Shown piece by piece: positions 1 through 5,988 of a stretch of 6,129 bases of DNA; the first letter of the stretch is position 1, and the number at the start of each line of letters is the position of its first letter. A program made the position numbers and the translations under genes. Source of the DNA: Kiritimatiellia bacterium (GTDB lineage: Bacteria > Verrucomicrobiota > Kiritimatiellia > RFP12 > UBA1067); contig JAEDMN010000192.1 in the NCBI GenBank assembly GCA_016302985.1, positions 1 through 6,129 of the forward strand. Direction: 5' to 3'. The notes under the pieces are model-generated. The model was not told where the DNA came from and ran no database searches. It saw only the letters and a list, made by a program, of their open reading frames with translations.

Positions 1-16
1 CGCCCCCGAGAACCAG

Positions 17-49
17 AAGCGCGTCCGGTTTACCGCCGGGCGCGCTTTT
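17..49 (+). terminator. Probable intrinsic terminator of the gene to the left
   Basis: A 12-bp stem (17-28 pairing with 36-47, one G-T wobble) encloses a 7-base loop (29-35). The stem is very GC-rich (AAGCGCGTCCGG on the left arm) and ends in a short TTTT run at 46-49. This is the shape of a Rho-independent terminator for a rightward gene that ends left of the window. The T run is only four bases, so termination may be partial. The outer A-T pairs use part of that T run. Confidence 0.55.
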
Positions 50-57
50 GGTATAAT
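29..57 (+). promoter_or_regulatory. Sigma70-type promoter with extended -10
   Basis: A perfect TATAAT lies at 52-57, preceded by TGG at 49-51, which gives an extended -10 (TGn). A -35-like TTTACC (4 of 6 matches to TTGACA) lies at 29-34, exactly 17 bases upstream. Transcription would start near 64-66 and leave a 5' leader of about 60 bases before the isomerase gene. It is the only clear promoter in the window and probably also serves tyrS and the genes behind it. The -35 box sits in the loop of the hairpin at 17-49. Confidence 0.7.
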
Positions 58-112
58 CCAGATCCAGGTCAGGGGTCTCGGTCGGAGGTCTGGGCCCGTC
101 GTGTTGCGCAAG

Positions 113-118
113 TAAGGA
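113..118 (+). promoter_or_regulatory. Ribosome binding site of the isomerase gene
   Basis: TAAGGA, complementary to the 16S rRNA tail, lies 7 bases before the ATG at 126. It fixes that ATG as the start. Confidence 0.75.
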
Positions 119-125
119 CAATTCA

Positions 126-959
126 ATGAAGCATCCGGTTTCCGTCTGTTCCTGGTCGTTCCAGAAGCCGATCCGGGACGTGGCCGAGGAGATGGCCCGC
201 CTCGACGTCCGTCACGTGCACCTGGCGCTGCAGCCGTTCCTGGAGGGCGACGCCCGCCACGGCCACGCCGAGGACGCGCGGACGCGCGGCTACGTGGAGG
301 GCCTGATCGACGCCGGCGCGTGGACCGTCAGCGCGGCGATGCTCTCCTTCCCCTACGAGGACTACACGACGCCCGCCACGATCCGGAAGACCGGCGGCAT
401 CGTCCCCGATGCGCACTGGGAGGCGAACCGGAAGCTGATCCGCGAAGCCGCGGCCCTGGCGAAGCAGTTCCGCACGCCGTATCTCACGCTGCACGCCGGC
501 TATCTGGACGAGAAGGACGCGGCCGCCGTGGCGAAGTTCACCGACCGCGTGAAGTTCCTCGCGGACGTCTGCGGCGAGAACGGCCTGCAGCTGCTGCTCG
601 AGACGGGGCAGGAGACGGCGGACGACCTCGTGCGCTTCCTCGGCACGGTGAAGGGCGTGGGCGTGAACTTCGATCCCGCGAACATGCTGCTCTACGGCAT
701 GGGCGACCCCGTCGCCGCCGTGACGAAGCTCGCGCCGTGGATCCGCCACGTGCATGCGAAGGACGCCCTGCCGTCCCCGCAGCCCGGCGTCGCCTGGGGC
801 GAGGAGGTGCCGTGGGGCGAAGGCCGCGTGAACGCGGCCGCGTTCCTGGCGGCCCTCGACCGGGCCGGCTACGCCGGCGCGATCGCGGTCGAACGCGAGG
901 GCGGCGCGTCCCGCGCCGCGGACATCGCCCGGGCGGTCAAGCGCCTCCGCGCGAGCTGA
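126..959 (+). CDS. Sugar phosphate isomerase/epimerase-like TIM-barrel protein
   Basis: A 277-residue protein of the xylose isomerase-like TIM-barrel family (AP endonuclease 2 fold), cytoplasmic, expected to isomerise or epimerise a sugar or sugar acid using a divalent metal. Visible in the sequence are barrel strands ending in family-typical metal ligands: Glu159 in LLLETG, Asp183 in VNFDPANM, His208/His210 in RHVHAKD and Glu256 in IAVERE. His123 in LTLHAGY is another likely active-site residue. Length is normal for the family (about 260-300) and no signal peptide is seen, so this is a cytosolic rather than secreted member. The start is set by a good Shine-Dalgarno site and lies about 60 bases behind a strong promoter. 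tyrS follows after 48 bases without an obvious promoter, so the two are probably co-transcribed. Substrate cannot be told from sequence: family members act on tagatose, hydroxypyruvate, inosose and others. Confidence 0.85.
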   Translation: MKHPVSVCSWSFQKPIRDVAEEMARLDVRHVHLALQPFLEGDARHGHAEDARTRGYVEGLIDAGAWTVSAAMLSFPYEDYTTPATIRKTGGIVPDAHWEANRKLIREAAALAKQFRTPYLTLHAGYLDEKDAAAVAKFTDRVKFLADVCGENGLQLLLETGQETADDLVRFLGTVKGVGVNFDPANMLLYGMGDPVAAVTKLAPWIRHVHAKDALPSPQPGVAWGEEVPWGEGRVNAAAFLAALDRAGYAGAIAVEREGGASRAADIARAVKRLRAS

Positions 960-1007
960 TTTTCCAAGAGACTTGCAAGACGAGACATTTTGAAAGGTAG
1001 TGAGACG

Positions 1008-2273
1008 ATGACGTTGTTCGAAGAGCTGACGGCGCGTGGCCTGGTGCAGACGGTGACGGACCCCGAAATCGAGAAGATGCTGGAGACGCCGCAGACGATC
1101 TACTGCGGCTTCGACCCCTCCGCGAACTCCCTGCAGGCCGGCAACCTGGTCTCGATCATCATGCTCCGCCGCCTGCAGCTGAAGGGCCACAAGGTGATCG
1201 CCCTCGTCGGCGGCGCCACGGGCCTCATCGGCGACCCGAGCGGCAAGAGCGCGGAGCGCAACATGCTCACGCTCGATCAGGTCGCGGAGAACAAGCGCGG
1301 CATCCGCGAGAACCTCTCCCGCGTCCTCGACTTCGACGGCCCCAACGCGGCCATCATGGTGGACAACTACGACTGGTACTCGGGCCTCTCCGCCATCGCG
1401 TTCCTGCGCGACGTCGCGATCAACTTCCGCGTGCCGCAGATGCTTGCGAAGGAGAGCGTGAAGAAGCGCCTCGAGGCGAGCGAGGGCGCGCTCACGTTCA
1501 CCGAGTTCAGCTACCAGATCCTCCAGGGCAACGACTTCCTGCACCTCTACGACACGTACGGCTGCACGATGGAGGTCGGCGGCGCCGACCAGTGGGGCAA
1601 CATCACCGCGGGCACGGACCTCGTCCACAAGATGCGCGGCAAGACCGCGTTCGGCCTGACCTTCCCGCTCCTCCTCGACGGCTCCGGGAAGAAGTTCGGC
1701 AAGAGCGAGGGCAATGCCATGTTCATGAGCGCGGAGAAGACCTCCGTGTACGACTGGTACCAGTTCTTCCTGCGCAGCGCGGACGAGGACGTCATCCGCT
1801 ACCTCAAGGTGTTCTCGATGCGCTCCCTCGACGAGATCGCGGAGCTCGAGAAGCAGATGAAGGCGAACCCCGAGGCGCGCATCCCGCAGAAGGCGCTCGC
1901 CGAGGAGCTCACGCGCCTTGTGCACGGCGAGGAGGGCCTCAAGGCCGCGCAGGGCGCGACCCAGACGCTTTTCGGCGGCGACATCTCCGGCAAGAGCGCG
2001 GACGAGCTGACGACGATCTTCAAGGACGTCAAGAGCGCCGAGATGGCGAAGGCCGACATCGTCGGCAAGCCCGTGACCGCGGTCGCGGCGGCGGCCGGCA
2101 TGTTCAAGTCGAACGGCGAGGCGCGCCGCATGGCGCAGCAGGGCGGCCTCTCGCTCAACGGCGCGAAGGCGGGCCCGGACCGCGTGTTCGCGGACGCCGA
2201 CCTGGTCGACGGCCGCGTCGCGGTGCTCCGCAGCGGCAAGAAGAACTACTTCCTCGTGAAGGTCGTCGCCTGA
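1008..2273 (+). CDS. tyrS: Tyrosyl-tRNA synthetase
   Basis: Class I aminoacyl-tRNA synthetase that charges tRNA-Tyr with tyrosine; 421 residues, normal for bacterial TyrRS. The Rossmann catalytic domain starts near residue 30 (YCGFDPSANSL), continues with ALVGGATGLIGDPSGKS near 66-82, and has GGADQWGN at 191-198 for tyrosine and ATP binding. The KMSKS-type loop is KFGKS at 229-233. An S4 RNA-binding domain lies at about 350-421. The HIGH motif is unusual, reading QAGN at 43-46, so both histidines are replaced. The ATG at 1008 is chosen over the in-frame TTG at 990 because AAAGG (993-997) precedes it by 10 bases and the product then begins as MTLFEEL, as usual for the family. Nearly all codons end in G or C, as expected for a highly expressed housekeeping gene. 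Its stop codon overlaps a possible CTG start of a HAD fragment. Confidence 0.97.
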   Translation: MTLFEELTARGLVQTVTDPEIEKMLETPQTIYCGFDPSANSLQAGNLVSIIMLRRLQLKGHKVIALVGGATGLIGDPSGKSAERNMLTLDQVAENKRGIRENLSRVLDFDGPNAAIMVDNYDWYSGLSAIAFLRDVAINFRVPQMLAKESVKKRLEASEGALTFTEFSYQILQGNDFLHLYDTYGCTMEVGGADQWGNITAGTDLVHKMRGKTAFGLTFPLLLDGSGKKFGKSEGNAMFMSAEKTSVYDWYQFFLRSADEDVIRYLKVFSMRSLDEIAELEKQMKANPEARIPQKALAEELTRLVHGEEGLKAAQGATQTLFGGDISGKSADELTTIFKDVKSAEMAKADIVGKPVTAVAAAAGMFKSNGEARRMAQQGGLSLNGAKAGPDRVFADADLVDGRVAVLRSGKKNYFLVKVVA

Positions 2274-2431
2274 AGCCGACCGACATCTTCGATCTGGACG
2301 GCACGCTGGTCGACGACATCGGCTACCACATCCAGGCCTGGCACGCGTTCTCCCGCGCGCACGGCCACGAGTCCACCGGCGCGGACTGCGTCGTCGGCAC
2401 CTTCTGCGGCTGGAGATCGCCATGGGCCTGA
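2270..2431 (+). pseudogene. Truncated HAD phosphatase (beta-phosphoglucomutase-like) 5' remnant
   Basis: The 53-codon frame reads LKPTDIFDLDGTLVDD and on through GYHIQAWHAFSRAHG. This is the N-terminus of a HAD subfamily IA phosphatase or phosphoglucomutase, with the complete motif I (DLDGT, nucleophile Asp8) and the start of the helical cap. After about residue 46 (TFCG) the similarity stops and the frame ends at TGA 2429-2431. Motifs II, III and IV are absent, so it cannot be an active enzyme; full-length relatives have about 210-230 residues. There is no ATG: the frame begins with CTG at 2270, which overlaps the tyrS stop as CTGA. A Shine-Dalgarno-like GAAGG at 2258-2262 sits 7 bases upstream, as if a normal ATGA-coupled start once existed. 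It is most likely a deletion remnant. It could still be translated from CTG as a short coupling peptide, because its stop overlaps the acetyltransferase start. Confidence 0.7.
2412..2415 (+). promoter_or_regulatory. Ribosome binding site of the acetyltransferase
   Basis: GGAG lies 6 bases before the ATG at 2422 and favours that start over the second in-frame ATG at 2431, which overlaps the HAD remnant stop as TGATG. Confidence 0.6.
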
Positions 2432-3057
2432 TGCGCCTCGCGAGCGACTTCCTCCGGATCGGCCCGCACTACTGGAACTGGTTCGCCTGGAAGCTGGCGA
2501 ACCGCCACAACATGACGGCCCCCGTCAACGTCTTCGACCACGCGAAGGTGACGGTCGGGAAGGGCAGCTACGGCGGACTCGAGGTCTTCTTCTTCGGCAC
2601 GCCGGGCGAGCGCGTGGAGATCGGGAACTACGTCTCGATCGGCCCGCACGTGACGTTCCTCGCCGGCGGCGAGCACCGTCTCGACTGCGCGACGACCTAT
2701 CCGTTCCGCGCGTACGGCGCGGGCGAGGTGGAGGCCGTCAGCCGCGGGCCGATCGTCGTGAAGGACGACGCCTGGATCGGCCTCGGCGCGAAGATCCTCT
2801 CCGGCGTGACGATCGGCCAGGGCGCGGTGGTCGCGGCCGGCGCCGTGGTCGTGCGCGACGTCCCCCCGTACGCGGTCGTGGGCGGCGTGCCCGCGAAGCT
2901 CATCCGCTGGCGCTTCCCCGAGGCGGTCCGGACGAAGCTCGCGGCGATCGACTGGTCCGCGATGACGCCGGAGAAGGCCCTCGCCGCGCGCGCGGCGCTC
3001 TCGACGCCCGTCACCGGGGACAACGTGGACGAACTCGTCGCGCGGATCACGGCATGA
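2422..3057 (+). CDS. CatB-like hexapeptide-repeat O-acetyltransferase
   Basis: A 211-residue left-handed beta-helix acetyltransferase of the xenobiotic/CatB type, which moves acetyl from acetyl-CoA to a hydroxyl or amino group. The helix begins near residue 42 with imperfect hexapeptides (VEIGNYVSIGPHV, 65-77). GGEHRLDCATTYPF at 82-95 carries the family's catalytic histidine (His85). The helix ends with the typical coil IGLGAKILSGVTIGQGAVVA (119-138), followed by VPPYAVVGGVPAKLIRWRF, where the CoA-binding face and C-terminal helix lie. No signal peptide is seen, so it is cytoplasmic. CatB-like proteins are often called chloramphenicol acetyltransferases, but many sit in polysaccharide clusters and acetylate sugars. 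The flippase, whose start overlaps its stop by ATGA, supports a role in glycan O-acetylation. Codons are extremely GC-rich: only 5 of 211 end in A or T. A second in-frame ATG at 2431 would shorten it by three residues. Confidence 0.88.
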   Translation: MGLMRLASDFLRIGPHYWNWFAWKLANRHNMTAPVNVFDHAKVTVGKGSYGGLEVFFFGTPGERVEIGNYVSIGPHVTFLAGGEHRLDCATTYPFRAYGAGEVEAVSRGPIVVKDDAWIGLGAKILSGVTIGQGAVVAAGAVVVRDVPPYAVVGGVPAKLIRWRFPEAVRTKLAAIDWSAMTPEKALAARAALSTPVTGDNVDELVARITA

Positions 3058-4370
3058 ACGCGTTCGGACATGTGCGCGCGCGCCTTGGCGACTACTGGTG
3101 GTATTCGGCGCTCCTGTTTGTCGCCCTGCGGGTCGGCGATCTGATCAACGCCTTCATTGGACTCTGGCTGGTGCCGCGTTTCGTGCCGGCCGAAGACCTG
3201 GGCGCGGTCCTGCCGCTGACCCAGTTCGCCGCCATGCTCGCGCTGCCGATGTCGGTCTTCGCGATGACGTTCCAGAAGCATCTCAACGTCCTCTCCGTCC
3301 AGGAGAAATCCGGCCAGATGACTTCGCTTCTCCGAAGCGTGTTCGTCGCGATGGGCGCGTTGGTGCTGGTCGGCATGTTCGTCTCGTGGTTGACGATGGA
3401 GCCCGTGCTCGAGCGCCTTCGGGTGGAGAGGGGCTCGCTTGGCATGCTTGTCATCGCCTCCGGCCTGATCGCGGCGACCGTTCCCGTCTACCAGAACGCC
3501 CTGCAGGCGATGAGACGTTTTCGGGCGCTGACGGTGATGAGTCTGCTGGGGGCGCCGATCCGCCTGGTCGTGCTGGTGGCGCTGCTGCCGTTCCGCGCGC
3601 TCTCGGCCTACTTCTCGGCGCAGACGGCGACCGGCATCTGGAGCATTGGCTGCTGCGTGTTCTCGCTGCGCAGGGAGATTGTCGGCACGGGGCCGCGCGA
3701 GACGTACTGGACGCGCGAGAACGTCCGGTCCTTCTGCCGCTATGGCGCTCTGGTTGCGCTGTACTATCTTTCGGGACTGGCGTTTTTCGTCGAGGCGCTG
3801 GTCATCCGTCAACGTCTTCCCGCCGGTGAGTCCGCGGACTACTACATGCTGTCGCGGTTTGCGGAGATGGGAACCTTCCTCGGCGCCACGCTCCTCTCGG
3901 TGGCATTCCCCTTTGTCTCGGAATCGGACGTAGAGGGACGGAATGCACGCACGTTGGTCAGCCGGTCGGTCGCCGGCACGCTCGCCTTCGGCTCGCTGGT
4001 GGCTCTGGTCTTCGTCTTTGCGGGAGGGCCGCTCCTGTCGCTCTTCCCGGGCGGCGGACGGCTCGCGGAATCCGGTCTCTCTCTCGCGTTCCTCACCGTC
4101 ATCCTGACGCTGGGCGCCGCGGCCAACCTGCGCGTCGTCTGCGAGATTGCAGCGGACCGCTTCGGGTTCCTGTGGTGGTTTCTCCCGCTCCACGCGGTCT
4201 ACGCGGGTGTGCTGCTGTTTATCACGGGCTATGGCTATTTTACGGCCTGGCTTCCGGCTGCAGCCGTCGAGCTGATCCAGCGCATCAACGGGCATGGGCT
4301 TTCCTGGATGCTCGTCGCGATGTTCGTCTTCAATCTGTTCAAGCTCGTGCTGTCTCTGGCCCGCCGGTGA
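3054..4370 (+). CDS. Polysaccharide flippase (Wzx/MOP-type membrane protein)
   Basis: A 438-residue inner-membrane protein with about 12 hydrophobic segments, roughly at residues 16-42, 50-72, 94-113, 128-146, 157-180, 185-205, 229-250, 272-290, 305-324, 340-360, 370-392 and 414-436. Layout and length match the polysaccharide transport (PST) branch of the MOP exporter superfamily, which flips lipid-linked sugars to the periplasm. Family features are the basic loop between spans 4 and 5 (LQAMRRFRALTVMSL) and the YYMLSRFAEMGTFLGATLLSVAFP stretch around span 8, split here by the charged loop that follows. Sequence identity within this family is low, so the call rests mostly on topology and context. 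There is no clear Shine-Dalgarno site; translation is probably coupled to the acetyltransferase through ATGA at 3054-3057. Codon use is clearly less GC-biased than in the gene before it. The last 32 bases overlap the GT9 gene on the other strand. Confidence 0.8.
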   Translation: MNAFGHVRARLGDYWWYSALLFVALRVGDLINAFIGLWLVPRFVPAEDLGAVLPLTQFAAMLALPMSVFAMTFQKHLNVLSVQEKSGQMTSLLRSVFVAMGALVLVGMFVSWLTMEPVLERLRVERGSLGMLVIASGLIAATVPVYQNALQAMRRFRALTVMSLLGAPIRLVVLVALLPFRALSAYFSAQTATGIWSIGCCVFSLRREIVGTGPRETYWTRENVRSFCRYGALVALYYLSGLAFFVEALVIRQRLPAGESADYYMLSRFAEMGTFLGATLLSVAFPFVSESDVEGRNARTLVSRSVAGTLAFGSLVALVFVFAGGPLLSLFPGGGRLAESGLSLAFLTVILTLGAAANLRVVCEIAADRFGFLWWFLPLHAVYAGVLLFITGYGYFTAWLPAAAVELIQRINGHGLSWMLVAMFVFNLFKLVLSLARR

Positions 4371-5490
4371 GGTGCATCACGACGGCCGCCACGTCTTCCA
4401 GCGGGAGCTCCGCCGCGGGGGCGTGGCCGGGCGCGCGGAGGATCCTGAATGCGTCTCCGTGCGCGAAGTCTCCCGAGTAGGGCATGTAGGTGTCGTAGTG
4501 CGCGTAGCGGCCGAGCAGGATGGTGCCGGGCGTGCGTAGCGCGCAGGCCACGTGGGCGAAGCCGCTGTCGACGCCGACGAAGAGCCGGGCGCCCTGAATG
4601 ACCCGCGCGACCTGCTGCAGGCTCCGTCTGCCCGTGAAGTCGATGTAGCGGGGCGAGTTGGAACGAATCGTCCGCGGCATGCCGATCTCGATGACGCCCA
4701 GCCCCTTGCCGAGGACGAGTTCGGCGAGTCGGTTCCATTTCTCGTCCGTCCAGTCCCGCTTCGGGTCCGTTGAACGGCAATGGAAGACGACGTAGGGACC
4801 GTCGGACGGGACGGGCGAGGCGACGCCCTGTGCGAAGTGGAAGACCGAAGCCTCCTCCTGCATGGGGAGCCCCGCGCAGCGCGAGAAGGCGTTGAGCAGC
4901 GTGCCGAGATTGTAGTAGGTGAAGAAATTGACGCGCGGGTTGCACGGGTTGCGGATGACGCGTCCCGTTTTGGTGCAGGCGACGCCGTCCATGTGGCAGT
5001 TCACCGCGACGGCTGCGCCGTTCCGGGTCTTCTCGAGAAAGATGTCGTATCCTTCGGAAAGCGTGCCGACGGAGATGACCTCGTCGATGAAGGGGGCTGC
5101 AGCGATGATTTCGCGGAAGGCGTCGCGCACGATCCAGTGGATCCGGCAGCGCGGCGCGAGCTGCCGGACGGCACGGCCGACCGGTTCGCACGACAGCACG
5201 TCGCCCATCGCCTCGGCGGCGAGGATGTACACGTCCGGGTTCTCGATGCCGCGTGCGCGGAACTTCTCGATCTGGTCGCGCACGAACGTCGTGTTCGCGG
5301 TCCGGGCGATCTCCGCGAGTTCCGCCGAACCCGGCTGCGGTGTCACCATCGAGACGGCCAGCCGCTCAAGCCCGAGGCTTCGTTTCAAACCGTTCAACCA
5401 GGTTGTGTGGCGGTGGAGGAACCGGACCGCGCGGAGCAGGACGTCGCGCAACGGGGTGGGGGTGCGAGAACGGGGCGAATCGGAGTTCAT
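4339..5490 (-). CDS. Glycosyltransferase family 9 (heptosyltransferase-like)
   Basis: A 383-residue GT-B enzyme of the ADP-heptose:LPS heptosyltransferase family (WaaC/WaaF/WaaQ-like), expected to transfer a heptose from ADP-heptose to an LPS core or other glycan at the inner face of the cytoplasmic membrane. The acceptor-side Rossmann domain starts near residue 86 (VYILAAEAMGDVL); Asp97 in the GD pair corresponds to the catalytic base of WaaC. The donor-side domain includes VVFHCRSTDPKRDWT (234-248) and FTGRRSLQQVARVIQGAR followed by FVGVDSGFAHVACAL (304-318), the hallmark of the family with Asp308, Gly310 and His313. About 85 residues precede the usual start; they are basic and may form amphipathic helices. 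The ATG at 5490 overlaps the gmhB stop as ATGA and has no Shine-Dalgarno site, so translation is probably coupled. Which heptosyltransferase it is cannot be said. Confidence 0.9.
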   Translation of the reverse strand: MNSDSPRSRTPTPLRDVLLRAVRFLHRHTTWLNGLKRSLGLERLAVSMVTPQPGSAELAEIARTANTTFVRDQIEKFRARGIENPDVYILAAEAMGDVLSCEPVGRAVRQLAPRCRIHWIVRDAFREIIAAAPFIDEVISVGTLSEGYDIFLEKTRNGAAVAVNCHMDGVACTKTGRVIRNPCNPRVNFFTYYNLGTLLNAFSRCAGLPMQEEASVFHFAQGVASPVPSDGPYVVFHCRSTDPKRDWTDEKWNRLAELVLGKGLGVIEIGMPRTIRSNSPRYIDFTGRRSLQQVARVIQGARLFVGVDSGFAHVACALRTPGTILLGRYAHYDTYMPYSGDFAHGDAFRILRAPGHAPAAELPLEDVAAVVMHLTGGPETARA

Positions 5491-5987
5491 GGCGTGGCGG
5501 AACGTGGCACGGACGGGACGAGGTCGTCCGTCCAGGGGATGTGCAGGGTGGAGTAGTCTCCGGTGAACAGGAGGTTCGTGCCGACTCCGGCGGCTTCCGC
5601 GGCCTGGATGTCGCGGGGCTTGTCGCCGATCGAGATGGAGGCGGCCATGTCGATGCCGTGGCGATCGCGGGCCTTGAGGAAGAGTCCGGGGTTCGGCTTC
5701 CGGTCGGGACCGTCGAGAAGGGGGCAGTGGAGCACGTCCGTCAGGACGACGCCTTCGCGTGCGAAGGCGTCCATCATGTGGCGCGTGAGGGTGTTGTAGG
5801 CTTCTTCGGTGAAATACCCGCGGGCGATCCCCGACTGGTTCGTGACCACGATGATGGCATAGCCGTGGTCTCTCGCCTGGCGGCAGACGTCGAAAATGCC
5901 GTCGATGAACACGAAGCGCGACGGTTCATGCACGTAGCCGTAGTCGACGTTGATCGTCCCGTCGCGGTCGAGGAAGAGGGCCTTCAC
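5487..5987 (-). CDS. gmhB: D,D-heptose 1,7-bisphosphate 7-phosphatase
   Basis: A 166-residue HAD-IIIA phosphatase that removes the 7-phosphate from D-glycero-D-manno-heptose 1,7-bisphosphate, the middle step of ADP-heptose synthesis, in the cytoplasm. Motif I is DRDGT with Asp7/Asp9, followed by the GmhB-typical INVDYGYVHEP; motif II is VVTNQSGIARG with Thr49; motif III is RKPNPG with Lys97; motif IV is GDKPRD with Asp122 and Asp126. The zinc-binding loop of E. coli GmhB (Cys-x-His then Cys-x-Cys) is missing: after Cys88 the sequence runs PLLDGPDRKP. It is about 25 residues shorter than E. coli GmhB. The start is GTG at 5987, supported by AAGG 6 bases upstream and by an N-terminus that fits the family exactly. 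It sits one base after the nucleotidyltransferase stop and overlaps the GT9 start, as part of one operon. A specificity for histidinol phosphate is less likely given the substrate-loop match and the neighbours. Confidence 0.9.
   Translation of the reverse strand: MKALFLDRDGTINVDYGYVHEPSRFVFIDGIFDVCRQARDHGYAIIVVTNQSGIARGYFTEEAYNTLTRHMMDAFAREGVVLTDVLHCPLLDGPDRKPNPGLFLKARDRHGIDMAASISIGDKPRDIQAAEAAGVGTNLLFTGDYSTLHIPWTDDLVPSVPRSATP
5748..5771. repeat. Perfect 11-bp inverted repeat inside gmhB
   Basis: GACGCCTTCGC (5748-5758) and its exact reverse complement (5761-5771) are separated by two bases. The repeat lies in the coding sequence for DAFAREGV of GmhB. It could form a stable mRNA hairpin, or simply reflect Ala, Arg and Gly codons at high GC; no flanking T run is present. 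Confidence 0.6.
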
Positions 5988-5988
5988 G

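Noticed and set aside
990..1007. An upstream in-frame TTG start for tyrS
   Set aside because: It would add six residues that include the ribosome binding site of the ATG at 1008, and it has no good site of its own.
123..2423. A 766-codon open frame on the minus strand across the isomerase, tyrS and the HAD remnant
   Set aside because: It is Arg-, Ala- and Leu-rich low-complexity translation, the usual antisense shadow of genes with almost only G or C at third positions. The plus-strand genes have clear family motifs.
2422..3057. Chloramphenicol resistance (CatB) call for the acetyltransferase
   Set aside because: CatB-like proteins include many sugar acetyltransferases, and the coupled flippase argues for glycan modification; resistance cannot be claimed from the fold.
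2697..4295. A 532-codon minus-strand frame opposite the acetyltransferase and flippase
   Set aside because: Its translation is rich in Arg, Gln, His and Asp without any recognisable domain; it mirrors the hydrophobic codons of the flippase.
4363..4386. Hairpin around the flippase stop (GCCGGTGA pairing with TCAC and CGGC, with a 2-base bulge)
   Set aside because: The stem is short and bulged and no T run follows on either strand, so I do not call it a terminator.
4780..5556. Plus-strand frames opposite the GT9 and gmhB genes, including those extending to 6125
   Set aside because: They run antisense to genes with full catalytic motifs and show no domain of their own.
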